DNA from: Senegalia massiliensis
GTDB lineage: Bacteria; Bacillota; Clostridia; Tissierellales; SIT17
DNA: 64,000 nucleotides
Direction: 5' to 3'
Assembly (NCBI RefSeq): GCF_900626135.1
Contig: NZ_LR130785.1
Span: forward strand, 1 to 64,000
Numbering within the stretch: position 1 is the first letter of the stretch; the number at the start of each line of letters is the position of its first letter. Below, in pieces: positions 18,491-26,341 of the stretch. The notes under the pieces were generated by a model. It did no database searches. It saw only the letters and a program-made list of their open reading frames with translations, and had not been told where the DNA came from. The translations under genes and the position numbers were made by a program.

Positions 18491-18502
18491 TATATTTATT
18501 TT

Positions 18503-18527
18503 AAAAGGAGCTTAGGCTCCTTTTTTT
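18503..18527 (+). terminator. Intrinsic terminator of the small protein gene
   Basis: Nine-bp stem AAAAGGAGC/GCTCCTTTT with loop TTAG and a run of seven T residues. Confidence 0.92.
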
Positions 18528-18601
18528 AATTCTAAATATTAAATTTGATTAATATTTAGAATTAAATTATAATATAAATATTAATCAAAGGGGGTGAGAA
18601 T

Positions 18602-19951
18602 ATTCGTGATAAATGGTCTTCAAATTTAGGATTTATTTTGGCAGCATCTGGTTCTGCAATAGGTTTAGGTAATTTATGGAAATTTCCATATAATACTGGT
18701 TCAAATGGTGGTGGAGCTTTTGTTTTATTATATCTATTATTTCTAGCAATTATAGGTATTCCTTTAATGCTTGCAGCTATAACTCTTGGACGAAAAACTG
18801 AATTATCTGTTTTTGGTGCATATAGAAGCATTGATAAAAGATGGGCTTTTGTTGGTACTCTAGCAATAATATGTGGTTTTATTATACTTGCCTTTTATTC
18901 TACTGTAGGAGGCTGGGTTATATTTTATCTAAAATCAGCAATAGTAGGTGATCTAAACACTACTGATTCAGCATATTTAGGTAGTATTTTTGATAATTTA
19001 CTTAATTCTCCTATAGAATTATTGTCATATCAATTTATTTTCATGATAGCTACCATATTAATAGTTTTAAGAGGTATTAGTGGTGGAATTGAAAAAGCTT
19101 CAAAAATAATGATGCCGGCTTTATTCATAATGATTATAATTATAGCTATAAGAAGTATTACTCTTAAAGGTGGTATAGCAGGTATAGAGTTTCTATTTGT
19201 ACCTGACTTTTCAAAAATTAATATGAACGTAGCAATGAATGCTCTAGGTCAAGTATTCTTCTCAATTTCTATAGGAATAGGAACTATGATTACTTATGGA
19301 AGCTATTTAGATAAAAAAGATAATCTCTTATCTACAGCAACTCTTATTCCAGTATTAGATACAATTATTGCTATACTTGCAGGTCTTGCAATACTACCTG
19401 CCGTATTTGCCCTTGGTTTTGAGCCTACAGAAGGTCCAGGACTTATGTTTATAACATTACCTGCTGTATTTTCATCTATGCCATTTGGTTACTTTTTCAG
19501 CTTATTATTTTTTATATTAGTATTATTTGCAGCCCTTACTTCTTCTATATCCATGCTAGAAGTAGCTGTATCATATTTTGTAGATGAAAAAGGCAAAAAG
19601 AGAATACCAACAACTATAATTACAGGAGGATTTATATTTTTACTTGGAGTACCTGCTTCACTTTCTCTTGGAGCTTGGTCATTTAAAGTATTAGGTAATT
19701 TGAACTTCTTTGACCTTTATGATAAATTAGCTTCAAATATACTTTTAACAACAGGTGCATTCTTACTTGCAATATTTGTAGGATGGGTTTTAACTCCAGA
19801 AAAAGCAATAGAAGAAATAGAGAGATCTAAAATAGAGTTTAGATTATCTAAAATCTGGTCTTTACTCATAAAGTATGTAGTTCCTATTGCTGTTGGGATA
19901 ATATTAGTTAATTCTTATATAGATTTCTTTAAATCGGTTATTGATATATAA
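18602..19951 (+). CDS. Sodium-dependent transporter, NSS family (11-span MhsT/TnaT-like), apparent ATT start
   Basis: LeuT-fold sodium-coupled amino-acid transporter of about 449 residues, the short 11-span type. Reading upstream from TTG at 18638, the frame continues RDKWSSNLGFILAASGSAIG, the highly conserved start of NSS proteins. That frame has no ATG, GTG or TTG between a stop at 18575 and 18638. GGGGGTGAG at 18590-18598 stands 3 bases before ATT at 18602, making ATT (Met-Arg-Asp-Lys-Trp) the best start. Starting at TTG would remove half of TM1 and the sodium site. No MetS partner follows, unlike metP. Substrate is unknown, probably neutral or aromatic amino acids by family. Confidence 0.85.
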   Translation: MRDKWSSNLGFILAASGSAIGLGNLWKFPYNTGSNGGGAFVLLYLLFLAIIGIPLMLAAITLGRKTELSVFGAYRSIDKRWAFVGTLAIICGFIILAFYSTVGGWVIFYLKSAIVGDLNTTDSAYLGSIFDNLLNSPIELLSYQFIFMIATILIVLRGISGGIEKASKIMMPALFIMIIIIAIRSITLKGGIAGIEFLFVPDFSKINMNVAMNALGQVFFSISIGIGTMITYGSYLDKKDNLLSTATLIPVLDTIIAILAGLAILPAVFALGFEPTEGPGLMFITLPAVFSSMPFGYFFSLLFFILVLFAALTSSISMLEVAVSYFVDEKGKKRIPTTIITGGFIFLLGVPASLSLGAWSFKVLGNLNFFDLYDKLASNILLTTGAFLLAIFVGWVLTPEKAIEEIERSKIEFRLSKIWSLLIKYVVPIAVGIILVNSYIDFFKSVIDI

Positions 19952-19952
19952 T

Positions 19953-19990
19953 AAAATAATCCCTGCATATTAATATGCAGGGATTATTTT
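19953..19990. terminator. Bidirectional intrinsic terminator
   Basis: Eighteen-bp arms (AAAATAATCCCTGCATAT) around a 2-base centre, with T-runs both ways. It overlaps the stop codon of the convergent S9 peptidase gene. Confidence 0.88.
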
Positions 19991-21926
19991 ATTTTAAATA
20001 TTTATCAAACCAATTAGTTATTTGTTCAAGTCTTTCTATTCTACTTTTTGGCTTACCACTTCTACTAAGTTCATGATTTTCATCTTTAAATATACATAAT
20101 TTACTTTCAATATTATGATATTTAAGTGCTGTAAACATCTGTATTCCTTCAACTACCCAACATCTATAATCTTTTTCTCCATGAATAAAAAGCGTAGGAG
20201 TATCTACTTTATCTGCATATTTAAGGGGAGAATGCCACCACAATTTTTCATTATCACTCCAAGGAGTTTCACCAATTTGGTCCTGTGTAAAGTAATATCC
20301 TATATCTGTAGTAGAATACATACTCGTCCAGTTAGATATACTTCTTTGAGATGCAGCTGATCTAAATCTACTAGTATGACCTATTATCCAATTTGTCATA
20401 AAACCTCCATAAGATCCACCTGTAACTCCTACCTTCTCTTTATCTATAAAAGAATACTGTTCAAGTACTTTATCAGTAAATTTCATTATATCATCATAAT
20501 CAATTGTTCCATATTTCCCTCTAATATCTGCAAAATCATTTCCTTTTCCATCACTACCACGAGGATTACAGAAAAACACTACATAACCTTGATTTGCCCA
20601 ATATTGCATTTCATGATAAAAAATATTTCCATATACAGTTTTAGGTCCTCCATGAATGTCTAATATGGCTGGATATTTTTTATTTTTATCAAAATTAACA
20701 GGTTTAATTATGAATCCATCAATAGTAACCCCATCATTTTCCACACTATAATTTTCTACCTGAGATAATGTTCTTTCTTTTTGTAACCAATTATTAAAAT
20801 TAGATATTTGAATTTCTTCTTTTTCATCTAATTTATATATTTCTTGTAATTTTAAATCACGAAGCCCTATAAAATATATTTCTCCATCTTTTACACTAAA
20901 TCCATCTACGGAACCTTTATTCTCTACTAACTTTTGTATATTACCATTCTCATCTATTCTATTTATATACGAACTATCATTTTCTGTAGTAATAAAATAA
21001 AGATAATTTCTATCTAACTTTACACTAGATGACGCACCATACCTTACATCTGAACCTACTGAGTTCCATACACTTTTGTCAAAATCAGGGGTTATACATT
21101 TCATTTCATCTTGATTTAAATCATAAGTATAAAACTTACCATTTTCATTTATACCATAATTTTTCATATCTGTAGCATTTATTATCAAAGTATCATCTTT
21201 AATAAATCTAGAATAATAATATGAAAATTCATTACTATGGATATTTTTCAATTCATCATTTTTTATATCATAAATATATAATGAATCAGCTAAATCCATT
21301 TTGTTTTCAAATTTATTAGATATAAATACTACTTTATCCTTATTATCATTTAATGAAAATTCACCTATATTTGTAATTTCATCTGTAATAGCCTTACATT
21401 CTTCTTTTTCTAAATCATAAATATATAATCTACTTCTTTTTTTATTAGTATAGCCACTACCATTAGACCAAAAAGGTATTTCGTCTAATTCAACAAAATT
21501 TTTTTCATCTTTATTTTTATCTTCTTTATCATAGCTAGCTGTAAATATAAACTTATTGTCACTTAACTTTTCAATATTAATTACATTTTTATCTATTTCA
21601 AAATACTTTTTGGCTTCTCCTCCATTTATATTTATTTTATAAAATTTAGTAATTTCTTCTTTTGTTTCTTTACTCTTATCTATTTCATCTCTATTGCTTG
21701 AGAATATTATCTCTTCATCATCTATCCATATAAATGAACTTTCTTTATCAAATGTAGTGAGCTGTCTTAAATCACCTTTATCATATAACCAAATATTAGA
21801 TAAGTATTTATTTTCTTCTTTATCAATATTATGTACTACAAAAGCAAATTTTCCTTTTTCCTTTCCATGTTTAATACCTGATAAAAACTTATACTTTGTA
21901 AAATCATCTAATTTTAACTTTTCCAT
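19989..21926 (-). CDS. S9 family peptidase (acylaminoacyl-peptidase/YuxL-like)
   Basis: Serine peptidase of the prolyl oligopeptidase family, 645 residues. Residues 1 to about 380 form a beta-propeller (repeated strands such as LYIYDLEKEE and FTYDL-like blades). The C-terminal alpha/beta hydrolase holds the triad Ser505 in GGSYGG, Asp586 in HGEKDYR and His618 in DENHELS. HGGPKTVYG forms the oxyanion region. There is no signal peptide, so it acts on peptides in the cytoplasm. Start ATG follows AGAGGGGGAA. It sits head-to-head with the M29 aminopeptidase gene, in line with peptide use. Confidence 0.92.
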   Translation of the reverse strand: MEKLKLDDFTKYKFLSGIKHGKEKGKFAFVVHNIDKEENKYLSNIWLYDKGDLRQLTTFDKESSFIWIDDEEIIFSSNRDEIDKSKETKEEITKFYKININGGEAKKYFEIDKNVINIEKLSDNKFIFTASYDKEDKNKDEKNFVELDEIPFWSNGSGYTNKKRSRLYIYDLEKEECKAITDEITNIGEFSLNDNKDKVVFISNKFENKMDLADSLYIYDIKNDELKNIHSNEFSYYYSRFIKDDTLIINATDMKNYGINENGKFYTYDLNQDEMKCITPDFDKSVWNSVGSDVRYGASSSVKLDRNYLYFITTENDSSYINRIDENGNIQKLVENKGSVDGFSVKDGEIYFIGLRDLKLQEIYKLDEKEEIQISNFNNWLQKERTLSQVENYSVENDGVTIDGFIIKPVNFDKNKKYPAILDIHGGPKTVYGNIFYHEMQYWANQGYVVFFCNPRGSDGKGNDFADIRGKYGTIDYDDIMKFTDKVLEQYSFIDKEKVGVTGGSYGGFMTNWIIGHTSRFRSAASQRSISNWTSMYSTTDIGYYFTQDQIGETPWSDNEKLWWHSPLKYADKVDTPTLFIHGEKDYRCWVVEGIQMFTALKYHNIESKLCIFKDENHELSRSGKPKSRIERLEQITNWFDKYLK

Positions 21927-22065
21927 TAAATTCCCCCTCTATTATTCTAATTTATATTATATAATAATATCAGAATTATTAAAACATTATAATATTTGAG
22001 AATTTAAATGACTTTTTAGAAAATTTAATATAAAATAATATTAAACTATATGAAAGGATGATAAA

Positions 22066-23298
22066 ATGAACAATTTCAATGAATTATTAAAAAAATATGC
22101 TGATATTGCAATTAATATTGGTGTAAACATTCAAAAGGATCAAATTCTTTATATTAATGCTCCTATTGAAAGCAATGAATTTGTAAGAGCTCTTTCAAAA
22201 TCTGCCTATGATGCAGGTGCACGTGATGTTATGGTTAATTGGAATGACGATGAATTAGCCCTTATAAGATTTTTAAATGCACCAGACAAAGCATTTAAAG
22301 AATTTCCACAATGGAAGGCAGATGGATTAGCAGAGCTTGCAAAGGATAATGCTGCCTTTATATCAATTACTGGTAATGATCCAGACATATTTAAAGATGT
22401 AGATCCTGAAAAAATGGCAACAGATACTAAAACAAAACTCAAAGCCCTTCAGGAATATAGAAAATATACAATGGCTAGCAAAGTAGCTTGGTGTGTTATA
22501 GCTGCTCCTTCAAAAGCATGGGCTAAAAAGGTTATAGGTATTGATGACAGTGAAAAAGCTATAGAAAAACTTTGGGATAAAATATTTAAAATAGTTAGAG
22601 TAGATAGAGAAGACCCTGTAGAAGCATGGAAGGAACATACTACAAATTTAGAAAATAGAGTAAAATATCTAAATAAAGAAAACTTCAAGAAATTACATTT
22701 CAAATCCTCTATTACAGATTTAGAAGTAGAACTACCAAAAGGCCATATTTGGGCAGGTGGAGGAGAAGAGAATGATAAGGACACATATTTTGTAGCGAAT
22801 ATTCCAACAGAAGAAGTCTTTACTATGCCTCATAGAACTGGAGTAAATGGTGTAGTTAAAAATACTAAGCCATTTAATTATAATGGCAATTTAATAGATG
22901 ACTTTACACTTACATTTGAAAATGGTAAAGTTGTAGATTTTAAAGCAGAAAAGGGCTATGATGTACTTAAAAAAATGTTAGAAACTGATGAAGGAGCATT
23001 ACGTTTAGGTGAAGTTGCATTGGTACCACATGACTCTCCTATATCAAATTTAGATACAATATTCTATAATACATTATTTGATGAAAATGCATCTTGTCAT
23101 TTAGCTTTAGGAAAAGCATACCCTACATGCATAGAAAATGGAAGTGATATGGAAACAGAAGAGTTAACAGAAAAAGGTGCAAATGATTCACTTATACATG
23201 AAGATTTCATGATAGGTTCAGCTGATATGAATATAATAGCTGAAAAACAAAATGGTGAAAAAGTACAAATATTTAAAGATGGTAATTGGTCTATATAA
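22066..23298 (+). CDS. M29 family aminopeptidase (AmpS/PepS-like)
   Basis: Cytoplasmic metal-dependent aminopeptidase of 410 residues. Family blocks are present: EEVFTMPHRTGVNG with a ligand Glu, LRLGEVALVPHDSPIS, ASCHLALGKAYPTC and DSLIHEDFMIGSADMNI, which together supply the Glu, His and Asp ligands of the two-metal centre. Length matches AmpS/AmpT/PepS. Start ATG follows GAAAGGATGA. Single gene, with a hairpin after it shared with the convergent chemoreceptor. It would finish breakdown of peptides made by the nearby M3 and S9 enzymes. Confidence 0.93.
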   Translation: MNNFNELLKKYADIAINIGVNIQKDQILYINAPIESNEFVRALSKSAYDAGARDVMVNWNDDELALIRFLNAPDKAFKEFPQWKADGLAELAKDNAAFISITGNDPDIFKDVDPEKMATDTKTKLKALQEYRKYTMASKVAWCVIAAPSKAWAKKVIGIDDSEKAIEKLWDKIFKIVRVDREDPVEAWKEHTTNLENRVKYLNKENFKKLHFKSSITDLEVELPKGHIWAGGGEENDKDTYFVANIPTEEVFTMPHRTGVNGVVKNTKPFNYNGNLIDDFTLTFENGKVVDFKAEKGYDVLKKMLETDEGALRLGEVALVPHDSPISNLDTIFYNTLFDENASCHLALGKAYPTCIENGSDMETEELTEKGANDSLIHEDFMIGSADMNIIAEKQNGEKVQIFKDGNWSI

Positions 23299-23302
23299 AA
23301 AT

Positions 23303-23332
23303 ATAACCACTAGGGATTAACCTAGTGGTTAT
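23303..23332. terminator. Bidirectional terminator
   Basis: Twelve-bp perfect stem ATAACCACTAGG with 6-base loop between the convergent aminopeptidase and chemoreceptor genes, followed by TTTCGTT on the plus strand. Confidence 0.82.
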
Positions 23333-23336
23333 TTCG

Positions 23337-24869
23337 TTATTTAATCAATTCATTCATTTGTACAGCTATGTCTTTTAAGTTTTCAGCATTTGCCGAAAGT
23401 TCTTCACTCATTGCTGCACTTTGTTGAATTGATTGAATTAAAGTATTAAATTCTCCTATTGTACTTTCTGTATTTTCATAAATATTTTCATTAAAATTTA
23501 CTATTTCTTTTGTTTTATTAAGTTGTCCTTTAGTCATAACATTTATATTTTTTATAGTTTCAGTAAAACCTTTTAATTCTGATATCATATCTTTTACATT
23601 ATGTACAGTATCACCTACTATATTATTCCCTTCAGTTATATGATTATTATTATTAGTCATTAAATCTTCTACATCAGAAATTTTTGTTTTTAACTCTGTA
23701 GTTATTCCAGCTACATCTTTTAATGAATGCTTAGTATTTTCAGCTAGCTTTCTTATTTCTTCAGCTACAACTACAAATCCTCTTCCAGATTCTCCAGCTC
23801 TAGCAGCTTCTATTGAAGCATTTAATGCAAGTAAATTAGTTTGTTCAGCAATATTTCCAATAATAACTAATATCTCATCTACTTCTTCAGCCTTATTCTG
23901 AAGTTTTCTTGTAGCATCAAAAGTAAATTCTATTCTTTCCTTTATTTTATTCATAATGCTAGACGCTTCATTTAATGATATTTCATTTTTATTGGATTTT
24001 TCTATAAGTTCTAAAGCTATGCTCCTACTATTATTTGTTTTGTTATATATACTCTCATTCTCTGATAACAATTCATCTAATATATTTGTATTCTTTTTAG
24101 ACTTGTCTAACATAGAGTTACTTGATTGTAGTACATTATCACTAGTATAAGCTATTTCTTGCATAGCTGTACTTTCTTCTTCTGCTATAGTTGATACCAT
24201 TTTACTAGAGTCTAATAATGAATCTGCAAATTCAGAAGTTCTATTAAAAATGTTTGATATTTTTTGATTGTTATTTGCCAGTTCTTCTTCTCTTTTTTGT
24301 ATTTGATTAAGTATATTAGAAGCAAACAATGTAAATATAAATATACCAAAAGAAGTCAAAGTAATTATTATTGCTCTGATTACAAATTCTTGTATAATAA
24401 ACTCTTCAGATGGAAGTGTATTAGAGTTAAATGTAAATATAGCTATTTGACTTATAATTCCAGCAATTATAAATGCAATATTTAATTTAACATCTAAAAA
24501 TAATGCTCCTAAAATAATAAAGTAAAATATGCTCATCCATAATTCTTTAGATGGAATCATAAATACTAAATATAAATAATTTATAAAAGTCATAATAAAT
24601 ATTATATACTTTAAAATATTAAAATTCTTTTTATTAAAATTTCCACCTTCAATAGTTTTTCTATGCATTAAATAAAAAATAATAGATTCAACTATAATTA
24701 AAAGTCCAAATAATGACAAATCTAACCATTTAATTGAACTATATAACCCTAAATATTTCATAGCTGAAAAAGTTATTGCAGCTAATAATCCACTTATTGA
24801 ATAAATAATAAGTACAAATTTCAAAGTTTTTTTCTGATAATCTATTATCGTATTAGTATCTTCTCTCAT
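23337..24869 (-). CDS. Methyl-accepting chemotaxis protein with multi-pass membrane sensor
   Basis: Chemoreceptor of 510 residues. The N-terminus is an unusual sensor made of about six closely spaced membrane helices (about 15-195) with almost no extracellular loop and no visible HAMP. The long cytoplasmic coiled coil has the signalling hairpin [20 protein letters not shown] and [18 protein letters not shown]. The ATG at 24869 is preferred because AAGGAGG precedes it; an ATG 15 bases earlier overlaps that site. It follows the KAS III-like gene by 21 bases and so shares its c-di-GMP riboswitch. A ligand within or near the membrane is plausible. No other chemotaxis genes are in the window. Confidence 0.92.
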   Translation of the reverse strand: MREDTNTIIDYQKKTLKFVLIIYSISGLLAAITFSAMKYLGLYSSIKWLDLSLFGLLIIVESIIFYLMHRKTIEGGNFNKKNFNILKYIIFIMTFINYLYLVFMIPSKELWMSIFYFIILGALFLDVKLNIAFIIAGIISQIAIFTFNSNTLPSEEFIIQEFVIRAIIITLTSFGIFIFTLFASNILNQIQKREEELANNNQKISNIFNRTSEFADSLLDSSKMVSTIAEEESTAMQEIAYTSDNVLQSSNSMLDKSKKNTNILDELLSENESIYNKTNNSRSIALELIEKSNKNEISLNEASSIMNKIKERIEFTFDATRKLQNKAEEVDEILVIIGNIAEQTNLLALNASIEAARAGESGRGFVVVAEEIRKLAENTKHSLKDVAGITTELKTKISDVEDLMTNNNNHITEGNNIVGDTVHNVKDMISELKGFTETIKNINVMTKGQLNKTKEIVNFNENIYENTESTIGEFNTLIQSIQQSAAMSEELSANAENLKDIAVQMNELIK

Positions 24870-24890
24870 ATTAACCTCCTTCATAAATAT

Positions 24891-25895
24891 TTACCATTTA
24901 TAGCTCAATGCTTGCATAGTATAACCTGCTGCAACAGAACAAAATACTATTAAGTCACCTTCTATAAAATTTTCTTTTTCTAACCTTTCATTTAGAGCCA
25001 TTATTGGACTGGCACTACCAGTATATCCATATTTATCAGCTATAAAGGTAGCTTGTTCCGAAGTATTGCCTAATTTTTCTAAAGTAACTTTTATATCATC
25101 TTTAGAAAATTGTGACATAAAATAATGTGATACATTTTCTGGAGTATATTCATTTTCTTTTAGTAAGTTAACTACTAATTCTGACCACTCATCTGAAAGA
25201 AAGCTAAAATCAAAAGGTTTCCATTGCATCTTTCTATCATAGCTTGTTATATTTGTATCAACTATATTTTCAAGTCCACATTCTGGAAATCTTATAGTAT
25301 CATTGTAATTATCATCAGTAAACATTCTTGTTGCTAAAAACCCTCTTTGTTTGTCTTCTTCTATAGATTCTAAAATAATTGCAGCAGCACCATCTCCTAC
25401 AATAGAATATGTAATCATATCATCTTCCCTAGCAAAAGGACTTACATGTAAAGAACCAATTATTAAAGCTCTTTTAAATTTTTTATCAGTTTTTAAATAT
25501 CTAGTTGCTACATCAATAGCACTTATCATACCAACACAATTATTGTTTAAATCAAAAACTGATGTTGCATTAGTAGCCTTTAATTCATTTCTCATCATCA
25601 ATGCACAAGAAGGCATTAAATATTGTGGTGTATCTGTAGCAGATATTATTATATCTATATCTTCAGGAGAAAGATTTGCATTTTTCAATGCTTTTTTAGC
25701 AGACTTAACTCCCATACCTATCATACTTTCATTTTCATCAGCTTGCTTTCTTATGTCTCTACCTAATTTTTTCATTAAATTAGTTACATGATCATCTAAT
25801 TCATACTTTTTAAAGTGGTCTATCACTTCTTTATTTCTCACTTCTTTTGTTGGATTATATGAACCAACACCTTTTATTAGTACATTTTGATACAT
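24891..25895 (-). CDS. 3-oxoacyl-ACP synthase III-like protein with altered catalytic triad
   Basis: Thiolase-fold enzyme of 334 residues related to FabH (KAS III). The acyl-accepting cysteine C120 is present in LNNNCVGMISA, and VGDGAAAIIL (about 166-175) matches the family. The other two FabH residues appear replaced. The His motif PHQAN aligns with MSQFS (Ser261), and the Asn of YGNTS aligns with Y291 in KYGYTGSAS. This argues against ordinary decarboxylating condensation in fatty-acid synthesis and for an acyl-transfer or specialised condensing role. Start ATG follows GGGGAGTG. It is first in a two-gene unit with the chemoreceptor, under a c-di-GMP-I riboswitch. There are no other fatty-acid genes nearby. 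Confidence 0.85.
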   Translation of the reverse strand: MYQNVLIKGVGSYNPTKEVRNKEVIDHFKKYELDDHVTNLMKKLGRDIRKQADENESMIGMGVKSAKKALKNANLSPEDIDIIISATDTPQYLMPSCALMMRNELKATNATSVFDLNNNCVGMISAIDVATRYLKTDKKFKRALIIGSLHVSPFAREDDMITYSIVGDGAAAIILESIEEDKQRGFLATRMFTDDNYNDTIRFPECGLENIVDTNITSYDRKMQWKPFDFSFLSDEWSELVVNLLKENEYTPENVSHYFMSQFSKDDIKVTLEKLGNTSEQATFIADKYGYTGSASPIMALNERLEKENFIEGDLIVFCSVAAGYTMQALSYKW

Positions 25896-25939
25896 TTTAC
25901 ACTCCCCTTTAGTTTAGTTACTAAGAAGATAGACAAAGT

Positions 25940-25973
25940 AAAATAGATAACTCTAAGTAGAGCTATCTATTTT
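25940..25973 (-). terminator. Riboswitch expression-platform terminator
   Basis: Fifteen-bp stem (AAAATAGATAGCTCT on the minus strand, one G-U pair) with loop ACTT and a U-rich tail, directly after the c-di-GMP aptamer. ACTTAG in its loop can pair with CTAAGT from the aptamer's closing stem, which suggests a switchable terminator. Confidence 0.78.
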
Positions 25974-25982
25974 ATAGCGATC

Positions 25983-26069
25983 AACTTAGCGGCTTGGCAA
26001 TCATAGATTAATTCCTTAGACCCATAGCTTTGCGTCCTTAACTTTCGATAAGTTTGCCTTTATTAAGTT
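25983..26069 (-). ncRNA. c-di-GMP-I (GEMM-I) riboswitch aptamer
   Basis: On the minus strand the RNA has closing stem AACTTA/TAAGTT around the GEMM-I conserved blocks in order: AAAGGCAAACTTAT, CGAAAG, GGACGCAAAGC, GGGTCTAAGG (tetraloop receptor side) and TTGCCAAGCCGC. These match the Vc2-type class I aptamer, including the GAAA loop and the GACGCAAAGC core. It lies about 90 bases upstream of the KAS III-like gene, with a terminator between. Together they would make the KAS III-chemoreceptor operon respond to c-di-GMP. The short antiterminator option (CTAAGT with ACTTAG) suggests an OFF switch, with low certainty. Confidence 0.93.
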
Positions 26070-26140
26070 ATATAATTCGACAATATTTTACTAGATTATA
26101 ATATCATATAAAGTATCTTTTTCCAATATATTAATAAAAA

Positions 26141-26170
26141 AGATGAGAATTGAATCTATCAATTCTCACC
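26141..26170 (-). terminator. Intrinsic terminator after nhaC and the small membrane gene
   Basis: Stem GGTGAGAATTGA/TCAATTCTCATC with loop TAGAT, one mismatch or wobble, followed on the minus strand by six T residues. Confidence 0.85.
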
Positions 26171-26177
26171 TTTTTTA

Positions 26178-26288
26178 TTAATATTTGTGACCAAAGCTAG
26201 GGAAAATAAGGAATATAACTACAATCACACAAATTATAAGTAATAAATCATCATCCAATCCAAAAAAGCCTTTTGTTGTTGCTGACAT
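26178..26288 (-). CDS. Small single-span membrane protein (36 aa)
   Basis: A 36-residue open frame beginning MSATTKGFFGLDDDLLLI and continuing into one hydrophobic helix (LLLIICVIVVIFLIFP), ending GHKY. ATG is preceded by a near-perfect TAGGAGGTG. It follows the NhaC antiporter gene by 53 bases and ends just before a strong terminator, so it is probably co-transcribed. It resembles short hydrophobic sporulation or transporter-associated peptides in general shape only; I do not recognise a family. Confidence 0.65.
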   Translation of the reverse strand: MSATTKGFFGLDDDLLLIICVIVVIFLIFPSFGHKY

Positions 26289-26341
26289 TTACCACACCTC
26301 CTAATAATATATGATATGTTTTAAAACAAATATTGCTACTA

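Noticed and set aside
18638-18640. TTG as the start of the second NSS transporter
   Set aside because: It would delete the conserved N-terminal half of TM1, and no ribosome site lies just ahead of it; the upstream frame and GGGGGTGAG favour 18602.
19952-19988. A MetS-like small gene after the second NSS transporter
   Set aside because: The gap is filled by a terminator; there is no room for a small gene.
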